Notes under the pieces: generated by a model
Databases searched by the model: none
Seen by the model: the letters and a program-made list of their open reading frames with translations, nothing else
Told to the model about the DNA's origin: nothing
Made by a program: the position numbers and the translations under genes
Shown here: piece after piece, positions 11,347 to 21,592 of the stretch
Layout of the letters: each line of letters starts with the position of its first letter
Numbering within the stretch: position 1 is the stretch's first letter
NCBI RefSeq assembly: GCF_019578655.1
Contig: NC_063257.1
Location: 6,572,001-6,636,000, forward strand
Origin: Ricinus communis
Lineage: Eukaryota; Streptophyta; Magnoliopsida; Malpighiales; Euphorbiaceae
DNA length: 64,000 nucleotides
Direction: 5' to 3'

Positions 11347-11850
11347 GGTCATCATCCCAAAGTTCTTGGCACCAAAAATAACAGGGACAAGCACAAGACC
11401 TAATTACTGACTATAGTTTATAGTTTGTTGTGTATAAATAAGTCCATTTATGATTATTGATATTATGCTCTACGAAAACATGCTTTTTTCTTTCTCCTTT
11501 TCTTAATGTGGATTTAATAGTGCAGGCGCAAGTTATTGATTGTAGAGTATTTTATAGCTCAAGAAAATACAAGTATTAGTATCATATATTTCTTTTGTAT
11601 TGAGAACTGGAAATATTCCTCCATTAGTTCCAGGTTTACTAAAAAGACAATAACTAAATTTACTTATTGGTGAGACTGGCAATTCTTAAAGGCGACCTCT
11701 GCCTAAACGGCTGGTCGTTTTTTCTTTTTAGCATTATCCTGAACTATACTTGAAATCTTTTAGTATTTATTAACGCCTCTTACTAATAAGTTCTTGCAAT
11801 CCGAGATATGAAAAGGTAAGCAGAGCAAGACCTGAAAAGAAAGTCAACAA
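11347..11850. other. spacer between the two glycine-rich genes
   Basis: 3' UTR of the first gene and promoter of the second. I looked for a signal-peptide exon that could be spliced to the second gene and found none. Confidence 0.35.
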
Positions 11851-12192
11851 ATGGCAAATCAAGGTAGTGGGCGAGGCAGTTCAAACCAGAATCCAAGGTG
11901 GGACTTCCGATCGCAGTCTGGGACATCGCATAATGGGAGCTGGACTTACAATTGGGCTACAGGTTCAGGTCCTGGTGGTGGAAGCACTTTTAGCTTTGCG
12001 TCAGCTGCTGCTTGGAGAGGTGATAATAATGGCGGATTCGGTTTCGGATGGGGTGGGTCTACCTCACTTGGAAGCGGAAGCTTTGGATTTTATGGAAACG
12101 GCAGCGGATTCGGATTTAGCGGTGGCAGTGCCAGTACCGGTGGTTTTAATTTTCACCATAATTTTGGTCAAAGCCAAGGCTCATCAGGCTAA
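11851..12192 (+). CDS. glycine-rich protein without signal peptide, second of tandem pair
   Basis: Single-exon gene for a 113-aa protein rich in Gly, Ser, Phe and Asn. It shares with its upstream neighbour the block GSWTYNWATGSGP and the block GGFGFGWGGS. The similarity also extends to DNA level around the GSW block (near 11936-11975 against 11126-11170), so a local duplication is likely. Unlike the neighbour it starts directly with a polar MANQGSGRGSSNQN segment: no signal peptide, no cysteines, and a short RGDNNG element in the middle. The C-terminal half consists of GSGFGF and GGFNFHHNF-like repeats. It may be cytosolic or nuclear, a low-complexity phase-forming protein, or a copy whose leader was lost. 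The function is unknown. Confidence 0.6.
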   Translation: MANQGSGRGSSNQNPRWDFRSQSGTSHNGSWTYNWATGSGPGGGSTFSFASAAAWRGDNNGGFGFGWGGSTSLGSGSFGFYGNGSGFGFSGGSASTGGFNFHHNFGQSQGSSG

Positions 12193-12562
12193 ACCAGGAC
12201 CGACAGGGTTGGCAATAGACCTATTATAACCTGAATGATTGCAGTTGATTTATTGCATATGTATGCATATATGGAATGAAAGGAGTGTACTACTAAAATC
12301 TGCTAGTTTTCTCTGTTGGCTAAGACTTGAGAAGTATGTATTATGAATGCAATAAAAAGAAGTGAAAACATTTTGCAACCTCATGGAATTGATTTAATTT
12401 CTTAAACCCATAAAACTATTTATAGCATGAAAAATTATTGGATAGAACAGTTTATAAATTAAAAAAAAAAAGTTAAGGTATCAGGACTTTAGGTTTGTCT
12501 GAATGAGCATAGTTTAAGTGATTGAAGAGAGAAATTAAGAATGTTTAGAATAATGGCTCAGT
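12193..12562. other. spacer up to the Copia block
   Basis: 3' flank of the second glycine-rich gene, with a poly(A) tract at about 12461. The Copia homology begins at about 12563 with no LTR visible. Confidence 0.35.
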
Positions 12563-14862
12563 AGTGAAGTCAGCCAACACCTTTCTGCTGCAAGGTTGGC
12601 CAAAGATCTGTATTCAGACTCGATGCTTAATCTAGCTACAACATGTTGCTTTTTAGAAGACCAGAAAACCAGTGTATCACTAAAATAAACACAATAGCCT
12701 GCTACTGACCGACGATCATCGGGACAACTAGCCCAATCAGCATCTGAAAAACCATTTAAAAGAAGTCTGTCACCATGTTTAATATGCAGGCCAGCAATTG
12801 TAGTGCCACTTAGATATCGAAGAACTCTCTTCACCGCTTGCCAATGAACCATTCTTGGTTGTTGAAGCAATTGACTTAACTTGTTTACTGAGTAGGCTAT
12901 ATCTGGTCGAGTGTGTGTGAGATATTGGAGGGCTCCTATAATTTGTCTATAGGTTGTAGGATTCTTCATGATTTCTCCATCTTGTTTAGACAACTTCTTT
13001 CCCATTGCTAGTGGTGTTGACCATTCTTTGACATATTCCATTCCAGCTCTCTTGAGTAATTCTTGAATATATCTTGATTGTGTAAGATACATCCTAGTTT
13101 CATCTCTAAAGACTTTAATTCTAAAAAAAATAATGTAAAGACCTCATGTCTTTCAGTGAAAAGATTTTGTTTAACTTGTGAATGAAAGTTTACACAAGTT
13201 TATTATCATTGCCTATTAGATGTCATCAACATGAATGAGAATAAACAAAACTTTAGTGTTATACTTGAAAAAGAAGAGAGAAGTGTCACATTTGGAATTG
13301 CAGAATCCCCAACTATTAAAGTATCTTTCAACCTATCAAACCAAGCATGGGGAGCTTGTTTAAGGCTGTAGATAGTCTTGTCAAGTTTACAAACAAAATT
13401 TGATTTCTTTGGATCAACAAAGCCCTCGGGTTGCACCATATAAACATCTTGAGTAAGAAAACCATTCAGAAACGCATTATTTATGTCTAGTTGTCGCACT
13501 TCCCATCCTTTGGAGACAACTAGAGTGAGCACAAGTCTGATTGTAAAGGGTTTGATAACAGAGTTGAATGTCTCAAAGAAATCAATGTCAGGTGTTTGGT
13601 GGAATCCCTTGGCCACTAACCTTGATTTATAACGCGCTATACTCCCATTTAGATTGTATTTGAGCTTGAAAACCCATTTACTTCCAACTAAAGACTGAGC
13701 TTCAGATACTGGAACTAGATGCCATGTTTGGTTCAAGGTTAATGCTTGATACTCAGTTTGCATGGCTTTCTTCCAATTGTTATTACTAAGAGTTGCTGAA
13801 ACAGTTACATGTTCCATAAAATTCAAGTTATCAATACTCTTAACGATACCTGTATAAGGAAATTTTGGCTTGTAAATTCTCCTCTTTCCTCGCGTAACCA
13901 TGGGATGGCCAACTGGTGGAGTTTCTGGTTGAATTGAGGACTTTTTTGGCTCATCATTTATGGAACTTTCAGCAGCAAATTCTTGAGATAAATCTCTTGG
14001 TGAGATAGAAGTTGAGCCTTCTGAACTTGATGATGCCACTAAGGAAGTTTGATGTTGGTTTGTATAAGTAGAATTTGTAGTCAAATTAGTTAAATTTGAA
14101 GGTAGGTTCCATGACAATGGTGTAGAAATAATGACAAGACTTGATGATATTTTGGTATTTAGAACCCAAAATGGAAGGAAAATTCTTTTTCATTGAAAAT
14201 TACATGTCTAGAGATATATATTTTACCTATAGAACTGAGACATTTATATCCTTTAAAGGATTCACTATAGCCAAGAAAAACACACTTTGTTGAATGAAAT
14301 TGAAACTTATGAGTTTGATATGGTCTAAGATATGGAAAACAACTACAACCAAAAATCATTAGGAATGAATAATCTGGAATTTTGTCAAATAATTTTTACA
14401 TTGGTGAAATATTTTGAAGACAATGAGTTGGTAGTCTATTTATTAAAAAGATAGCACTTTCAAAAGCTTCCCACCAGAATTTTAATGGCATTTTAGCTTA
14501 AGCTAAGAGAGTTAATCCTATTTCAACAATATGTCTATGCTTCCTTTCAGCTCTACCATTTTGAACGGAGGTATGTGGGCAAGTGTGTTTAAAAATGATT
14601 CTAGATTGTTGAGCTATTTGAAAAAATGACAGATACTCAGTTCCACAATCTAAGTAGAGCTGTTTTATTTTTCTGCCAATTTGATTTTCAACAAGATTTT
14701 TAAAATGACTAAAGGCTTGAACAACATCACTTTTGAATTTTAAAGGATATACAAGTGAAACAACTAAAATCGTCAATAAACTGTATGTAAAATCGATAAC
14801 CAGAAGATGAAAGTAATGGTGCAGGTCCCCAAAGATAGGTATGAATTAAATCCAAAATAGAT
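12563..14862 (-). pseudogene. Copia pol remnant, minus-strand copy (IN-RT-RNase H)
   Basis: Reading right to left: an integrase core (CGTEYLSFFQIAQQSRIIFK, then TSVQNGRAERKHRHI), the integrase C-terminal region with FGCSCFPYLRPYQTHKFQFH, a linker, reverse transcriptase (WVFKLKYNLNGSIARYKSRL, VRQLDINNAFLNGF, SLKQAPHAWFDRL) and part of RNase H (DADWASCPDDRRSVAGYCVY). The frame is broken at least at about 14400-14500, 14130 and 13110-13210. The YVDD box reads HVDD and is followed by a stop. No LTR, primer site or gag is present. It ends abruptly after the CWLTSLL block of RNase H at about 12563. It is the mirror image of the plus-strand copy at 15104-17412 and cannot code for a working polyprotein. 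Confidence 0.85.
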
Positions 14863-17412
14863 TTTGCATGCGATTGAGAATTTTCAACAATTTGGATTAT
14901 TTACAGCAGAAACAAGATTATACTGGTAAGAACTTTCTTGTCGTAGGCAATGGAAGTAAACTTGATATTAGCTATGTAGCTAATTCAAGATTTCCTACTC
15001 AACGAGAGAATTTATTGCTTAAGAATATGTTATATGTTCCAAGTATCACAAAGAATTTGCTAAGTATCTCTCAATTAGTGACTGACAATAAGGTAAATTT
15101 CATCTTCTATTTTGGATTTAATTCATACCGATCTTTAGGGACCTACACCATTACTTTTATCTTCTAGTTATCAATTTTATGTATAGTTTATTGACAATTT
15201 TAGTTGTTTCACTTGGATTTATCCTTTAAAATTCAAAAGTGATGTTGTTCAAGCCTTTAGTCATTTTAAAAATCTTGTTGAAAATCAAATTGGCAGAAAA
15301 ATAAAACAACTCTACTCAGATTGTGGAACTGAGTATCTACCATTTTCTCAAATAGCTCAACAATCTGGAATCATTTTTAAACACACTTGCCCACATACCT
15401 CCGTTCAAAATGGTAGAGCTAAAAGGAAGCATAGACATATTGTTGAAATGGGATTAACTTTCTTAGCTCAAGCTAAAATGCCATTAAAATTCTGGTGGAA
15501 AACTTTTGAAAGTCTTGTCTTTTTAATAAATAGACTACCAACTCATTTTCTTCAAAATATTTCACCAATGCAAAAATTATTTGACAAAATTCCATATTAT
15601 TCATTTCTAAAGATTTTTGGTTGTAGCTGTTTTCCATATCTTAGACCATATCAAACTCATAAGTTTCAATTTCATTCGACAAAGTGTGTTTTTCTTGGCT
15701 ATAGTGAATCCTCTAAAGGATATAAATGTTTCAGTTCTACAGGCAGAATATATATCTCTAGACATGTAATTTTCAATGAAAAAGAATTTCCCTTTCATTT
15801 TGGGTTTCTAAATACTAAAATATCATCAAGTCCTGTCATTATTTCTGCACCATTGTTATGGAACTTACCTTCAAATTTAACTAATATGACTACAGATACT
15901 ACTTGTACAAACCGACATCAAATTTCCTCAGTGGCATCATCAAGTTCTGAAGGCTCCACTTCTATCTCACCAAGAGATTTATCTCAAGAATTTGCTGCTG
16001 AAAGTTCCATAAATGATGAGCCAGAACAGTCCTCAATTCAACCAGAAACTCCACCAGTTGGCCATCCCATGGTTACGCGAGGAAAGAGCAGAATTTACAA
16101 GCCAAAATTTCCTTATATAGGTATCATTGAGACCATTGATAATTTGAATTTTATAGAACTTGTAACTATTTCAGCAGCTCTTAGTAATAACAATTGGAAG
16201 AAAGCCATGCAAACTGAGTATCAAGCATTAACCTTGAACCAAACATGTCATCTAGTTCCAGCATCTGAAGCTCAGTCCTTAGTTGGAAGCAAATGGGTTT
16301 TCAAGCTCAAATACAATCCAAATGAGAGTATAGAGCGTTATAAAGCAAGGTTAGTGGCCAAGGGATTCCACCAAACACCTGACATTGATTTCTTTGAGAC
16401 ATTCAGCCCTGTTATCAAACCCTCTACAATCAGACTTGTGCTCATTATGGTTGTCTCCAAAGGATGGGAAGTGCGACAACTAGACATAAATAATGCGTTT
16501 CTGACTGGTTTTCTTGCTGAAGATGTTTATATGGTGCAACCCGAGGGCTCTGTTGATCCAAAGAAACTAAATTTTGTTTGTAAACTTGACAAGGCTATCT
16601 ACAGCCTTAAACAAGCTCCCCGTGCTTGGTTTTATAGGTTGAAAGATACTTTAATCAGTTGGGGATTTTGCAATTCCAAATATGACACTTCTCTCTTCTT
16701 TTTCAAGTCTAACACTAAATTTTTGTTTATTCTCATTTATGTTGATGACATCTTGATAATAGGCAATGATAATAAACTTGTGCAAACTTTCATTCACAAG
16801 TTAAACAAAATCTTTTCACTGAAAGACAATAGGGTCTTTACATTATTTTGTTGGAATTAAAGTCTTTAGAGATGAAACTGGGATGTATCTTAAACAATCA
16901 AGATATATTCAAGAATTACTCAAGAAAGCTGGAATGGAACATGTCAAAGAATGGTTAATACCACTAGCAATGGGAAAGAAGTTGTCTAAACAAGATGGAG
17001 AAATCATGAAGAATCCTACAGCCTATAGACAGATTATAGGAGCCCTCCAATATCTCACACACACACAACCAAATATAGCCTACTCAATAAACAAGTTAAG
17101 TCAATTTCTTCAACAGCCAACAATGGTTCAGTGGCAAGCGGTGAAGAGAGTTCTTCGATATCTAAGTGGCACTACAACTGCTGGCCTGCATATTAAACAT
17201 AGTGACAGACTTCTTTTAAGTGGTTTTTCAGATGCTGATTGGGCTAGTTGTCCCGATGATTGTCGGTCGGTAGCGGGTTATTGTGTTTATTTTGGTGATA
17301 CGCTGGTTTTCTGGTCTTCTAAAAAGCAACATGTTGTAGCTAGATCAAGCACCGAGTGTGAATACAGATCTTTAGCCAACCTTGCAGTAGAAATGTGTTG
17401 GCTGACTTCACT
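12563..17412. repeat. large inverted repeat: arms about 12563-14862 and 15104-17412
   Basis: The two Copia copies are head to head. From the RNase H CWLTSLL block at the outer ends to the integrase start at the inner ends, the arms are co-linear over roughly 2.3 kb each. The predicted proteins look about 85-90 percent identical by eye. The spacer of roughly 240 bp (14863-15103) contains protease sequence only of the plus copy. Outer sequences diverge sharply at both ends. Confidence 0.8.
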
Positions 17413-17714
17413 TTTGAAAGAATTCTTATTTCCTCTTCCTTCTAGACCCATTGTCTAGTTGACAATTTAAGTGCAGCTGCACTTGCGTCAAATTTTGTAT
17501 TTCACGCTTGAACAAACATATAGAGATCAATGTTCATTTTGTTAGATATATGGTTTTGAGAAAAAACTTGGAAATTCGGTATGTACCTTCACATGATCAG
17601 ATAGCAGATTGTCTTATAAAGGTGTTGTCACATTCTCGTTTTGAATTTTTGCGAGACAAACTTGGTGTCATTGAGTCACCCATTCGTTTGAGGGGAAGAG
17701 TTAAAACAGTTTGA
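14868..17714 (+). pseudogene. Copia pol remnant, plus-strand copy (PR-IN-RT-RNase H)
   Basis: Starts with the end of the protease domain (FLVVGNGSKLDISYVANS, then LYVPSITKNLLSISQL). It then jumps directly into integrase, so the pre-integrase zinc region appears deleted. The longest intact frame, 15448-16860, covers the integrase C-terminal part and reverse transcriptase with an intact YVDDILIIG box. RNase H follows in other frames (16883-17458 and 17508-17714), ending with KHIEINVHFVR and SRFEFLRDKLGV. The integrase catalytic Glu position reads Lys (GRAKRKHRH against GRAERKHRH in the minus copy). Stops and frameshifts near 15230, 16860 and 17458 inactivate it. A polypurine-like GAGGGGAAGA lies at about 17690-17699, just before the LTR-like sequence. 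Confidence 0.85.
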
Positions 17715-18059
17715 TATTTACTGTGTGACCATTTCAACTTCAGTTCAGATATTCTAACCTATATTTATGCAACTATATGATAGAGTTTCAGTAGAAGTAG
17801 TCAATTTATATTCAGTTTAAATAATTATACTTTGTAGCATTAAATCAGTTTGTAATTTCTTAATATTATAGCAGATTTACAACTAACCAGAGATAATATT
17901 AAGAGATTACAAACTGATTTAATGCTATAAAGTAAGATTATCTAAACTAAATATAAATTGACTACTTCTTCTATTGAAAGTTTATCATATAGTTTCATAA
18001 ATATAAGTTGAAATATCTGAAGCGAAATTTGAATTGGTCACACAGTAAAAGTTTTAACT
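17699..18059. repeat. LTR-like inverted repeat (hairpin), arms of about 170 bp
   Basis: Left arm 17699-17869, loop of about 23 nt, right arm about 17893-18059. Reading the right arm on the minus strand reproduces the left arm with scattered mismatches and small indels; examples of shared blocks are TACTGTGTGACC, TAGTCAATTTATAT and GCATTAAATCAGTTTGTAAT. The left arm begins just after the polypurine-like tract of the plus-strand Copia copy, so it is most likely the 5' part of its 3' LTR. The right arm would then be the same LTR segment in reverse. The hairpin ends 100 bp before the start codon of the mitochondrial-type uS13 gene. Confidence 0.75.
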
Positions 18060-18159
18060 ATTGACAATCTTGCCCAAACTGCACTCTTTTAAGGCTCTTT
18101 TAGCTTCTGAACCTGTTTCTCAGTTTTTCTTTCTCTCGCTGCTGGCATAAGAAAAAGCA

Positions 18160-19757
18160 ATGTTCGGTTCGCGTGGATCGATTGGATTATTGACTGATAT
18201 CGGTCATTGCGTTCTGAAGAACTTGTCGGTAAGTTTCAGTTCACATACTGTTTATGCATCTACCGTTCTTTTCCTTTTTGCTAAAATCTACCGTTCCTTT
18301 TGAGATCAAATGCTATGCTCGTGATTTAGGGTTTAAGGAATAGAAACTAAGGTTTATCAAACGTTCCTTACAAATTTTAGTTTATGGAGGCTAATTTCGA
18401 GTTATATTTTATCTGGGTTTTTGAATCTTTTAGTAGCTTTTAGTTTTTGATCTATCAATTGAATGTTCTGTGAGTGTTCACTTCGTTTCCTTATCATTAA
18501 TCTGTTGTTCTGTTGCCTAGAAACAAGAGGAGGAAAAATTGGGTCGCTTGGTCAACTGCTTCTCTTTCACTGCACCGTTTTTCCTTTATAAAATGCTATC
18601 TTTCCTCATTTTGAACTCTTGTATAATCTTCCAAATTTTGGTGCGCCATTTCAGCAAGGGCAAGTGTTTAATTCACTCTGTGCTCTTGTACTTTTATGTC
18701 ATTCTGTTAAAATTTAGGTACTTGTATTCTTGTCTCATATTGTTCTTTTGAGTCCAATTAAATTATGAAAAGTTGAGACCTGAGATCAAATAGGGGAACA
18801 GTTTTATGAAGTAGGGTTAGTTTCAAAGTTGCTTCGGCTCCGATAAGTGATTAATGCTAATAATAGCTGAAGCATGCTTAGTTGGATGTGGGCTCTAATG
18901 TTCTAGCATTCCAAACAATTTAACATTAGCATTTGAAACTGCAACTTCTTAGTCCTATGTTTTGTTCTTCTCATGTTGGGTTGTTAAATCTCAGACTATT
19001 TTGCAGTTTCGTTACCAAAGAGTGCAATGCCTACGTGTTGGTAATGCTGAGATTCCAGATGACAAACAATTGAGGTTTGCTCTTCAGCACATCCGTGGAA
19101 TTGGCCGCCAAAGAGCTCACCAAATCCTTATTGACCTTAGCTTAGAGAACAAACGGACCAAGGACTTGACTGGATTGGAACTCCACACTCTCAGAAATGA
19201 AGTCTCCAAGTACTTGATTGGAGAAGAATTAGTAAAAACTCTCTCTACTCTACTCTATCCTATTATTCTTAGCTATCTTGTTTTTTCATGAGTGCCTCAC
19301 TCTTCATCATCAAAATTTGGGTGGTCTAGACGCGATGTGTTAGAAGTGATATACAGAGATTGGCAGACATTCAGTGTTACAGAGGATATAATCATGCTTG
19401 CCTGTTGCCATGCAGAGGGCAGCTTACTAGAACTAATGCCCGGACCAGGAAGGGTAAGTATTATCAATGTGGAAAATATAAAATTTATTATTTGCCAGAT
19501 TCACTGTTGACTGGCATGATCAATTCCCAAACTCTATCATGGGTTTTGTTTATGAATTCTTATTGGAAAGCATAATCTGTTGATATGTCTTGGCCAAATT
19601 CAGTTCTTAACTTAGGATATGCATTTGTTGTCACTTGTCAGCAACTTGTCTTGATGATTTATGTTTCTTTTCACACTTTTACGCAGGAATGAGAACGCTT
19701 GAGAGAAGCAATTGGGATGGGCATCAATCTCTGGCTGTTAGGACGCAGAAACATTAG
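18160..19757 (+). CDS. mitochondrial-type small ribosomal subunit protein uS13 (plastid-S13-derived)
   Basis: Component of the small-subunit head, where S13 proteins contact the large subunit and P-site tRNA. Exons are inferred at 18160-18228, 19007-19231, 19330-19453 and 19687-19757, giving 162 aa. Exon 1 codes for a short leader with Arg, Lys, Ser and hydrophobics and few acids, fitting a mitochondrial presequence. Exon 2 has the S13 core: [31 protein letters not shown] and [14 protein letters not shown]. Exon 3 has [20 protein letters not shown] and TNARTRKG. Exon 2 is 225 nt, as in the plastid S13 gene downstream, with introns at the same places, so they are duplicates. One oddity: after RTRKG the usual basic tail is replaced by an unrelated 22-residue end, through an extra intron. 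If that intron is retained, the frame runs to 19575. Mitochondrial targeting is inferred from leader and paralogy. Confidence 0.8.
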
Positions 19758-20705
19758 TGACAAAAAAATATAAAAAATAAAAGAGTATGCTTCTTTTTTG
19801 TATTTGTATCCTCTCGCTAGTGATGGCAGTAGGTCATGGTTAGTTTTGTATCCTCTTTGTTTGAAGGTGCTCTATGTTTTGGAAAGGCAGTATTGTGCTT
19901 CTTTGGAATTGTATGGTGCCAATTCATGGCAAAATAAAAAACACTCCTCCTGAGCAATCCACACTTGATGCATTTTGTGGTATCCCAAAACCATGGTGTG
20001 TGTAAGCAGGCTTGTTAATTATTAGGTCTTGTTCTTGAGCATGAATAAGGGATGCTCTGGTTTTGCTTTATGAAAATGATGCAGAAAGCCGGATAATTCT
20101 TTCTTGCTTCAAGCCATAACGACTAGGAAGTGGAGCATCATCTTTACATTTTAAAATATTTAACTTTTTGACGATTATTTGTCTTGTTTCTCATGATCTA
20201 AGTCTTGTGTTAACCACAATATTTTTAAAAAAGGGAAGTCCCGATCTAACAGTATTTAAGTGTCTGGTTACTGGGCTAAAGCAAGGTTCTTATCTGGCAC
20301 TAAGTATCTAGTTACCAGATTAAGGCTTGTTGGTTCTTGAGATTTAGTCGATCACTGAAATGCAAGGTATTCCAATTTCCAAGAAGTTGTCACCTTGATT
20401 TTTTGATGAAAAATTCAAAAAAATAATAACAATACTAATAATTTAGACTTAAATTTCCAACTTCAGTCATAAGCCTAAGCCATTGAAAGCCCAATTGGCT
20501 TATTTTTGGGCTGTGGAACCATAGAAGCACCCCGTTATCCATATCTTATAGGAGCAACTATATACCCATCTCTCTATCTCAGCAAGCACACGCCTGAAAA
20601 CTTCGGTTAATAGGATAAGCAACTAGTTAGTAACCTCTAGAGCTCTTTACAGTCTGTTTGGCTGTCGAGAAAGCCTCAGCAAAATCAAAAGAGAAAAAGA
20701 AAAGG
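19758..20705. other. intergenic region between the two uS13 genes
   Basis: Holds the 3' UTR of the first S13 gene and the promoter of the second. No other coding region is seen. The two site-II-like elements annotated separately lie about 200 bp before the plastid S13 start. Confidence 0.45.
20488..20512. promoter_or_regulatory. paired site-II-like elements (TGGGCT, both orientations)
   Basis: AGCCCA at 20488-20493 and TGGGCT at 20507-20512 form an inverted pair. TGGGCC/T (site II) elements bound by TCP factors are typical of plant promoters for ribosomal-protein and organelle-biogenesis genes. This fits the plastid S13 gene starting at 20706. The assignment rests on sequence match and position only. 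Confidence 0.5.
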
Positions 20706-21592
20706 ATGGCACAAACACTGGCAATGCCCGTGGCACCTTCACTTTCAGTAATATATGACGGTCGGAGATGCAATTCTCTCTCTAGCTTCATTTCTCTCCC
20801 TGTCTCTAACCCTCCTAAGGCAAGTCCCTCAATTTGATTTCTATTAAAATCATATATTTTGCTTTTTCTATTTAGTTTGTGTTCCGTGATATTGAACTTT
20901 ACTGAGCTTGGGCTTGTTAATTGGAGGCTTAGGTTCGGGAAACAGATGTGATATTTCTTGTTCTGCATTCAATTTAGAGTTTTGAGTTTAGCAGTTATCG
21001 CCTGCTCAAGATTAACATAGGCTTAATTTAATTAGGAAGAAAGCTTTTGCTTTTGAAGGTCCTCTTTGATAGTGAGAATGTGTATTTTTGTTTGTCGTGT
21101 GTTAAATGTTTAGGTACATGGTTTAAGCATCCGATGTGCCCGTGTTGGAGGTGTGGAGATCCCTAACAATAAGAGAATTGAATACTCACTTCAATACATC
21201 CATGGCGTTGGCCGCTCAAGGGCTCGCCAAATCCTCTCTGATCTCAGCATGGAGAACAAGATTACCAAGGAGTTATCCGAGGAAGAGCTCATTACTCTTC
21301 GTGATGAAGTCTCTAAGTACATGATTGAGGGCGATTTGGTAACCCTTTCTAACTCATTTATTTTCGCGTCTTTAAATTTAGATGCACCTTTCACCTGTTA
21401 GTAATATTATTTTCGTGTTTTCAGAGGCGGTTCAATGCTCTCAATATTAGGAGGTTGAAGGAGATTCAATGCTATAGAGGAGTAAGACATATTCAAGGTT
21501 TGCCGTGCAGGGGACAGCGTACTAAGAACAATTGCCGGACCTTGAAGGGTAAGAGAGTTACTGTTGCGGGGAAGAAGAAAACTCCCCGTTAA
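20706..21592 (+). CDS. RPS13: plastid small ribosomal subunit protein uS13, nuclear-encoded
   Basis: Precursor of chloroplast ribosomal protein S13. Exons at 20706-20819, 21114-21338 and 21425-21592 give 168 aa. Residues 1 to about 40 ([14 protein letters not shown]..., Ser-rich, almost no acids) are a typical chloroplast transit peptide. The S13 domain follows: [65 protein letters not shown], and the complete basic tail ending [13 protein letters not shown]. Length and tail match the family. Intron 1 starts GC rather than GT (AAG|GCAAGT); only this junction keeps the frame and it matches the known GC-AG donor consensus. Intron 2 (21339-21424) is GT-AG. Site-II-like elements upstream fit a translation-apparatus gene. 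It lies about 0.95 kb downstream of the mitochondrial-type paralogue on the same strand. Confidence 0.93.
20820..21113 (+). other. GC-AG intron in plastid RPS13
   Basis: Donor AAG|GCAAGT and acceptor TTTAG|GT, 294 nt. The nearest GT-type alternative would put exon 2 in the wrong frame. GC-AG introns make up about one percent of plant introns and usually have a strong extended donor, as here. Confidence 0.75.

Noticed and set aside
10970..12229. Second plus-strand frames across both glycine-rich genes
   Set aside because: Shifted readings of GGT/GGA-rich repeats. The signal peptide and repeat blocks occur only in the chosen frames.
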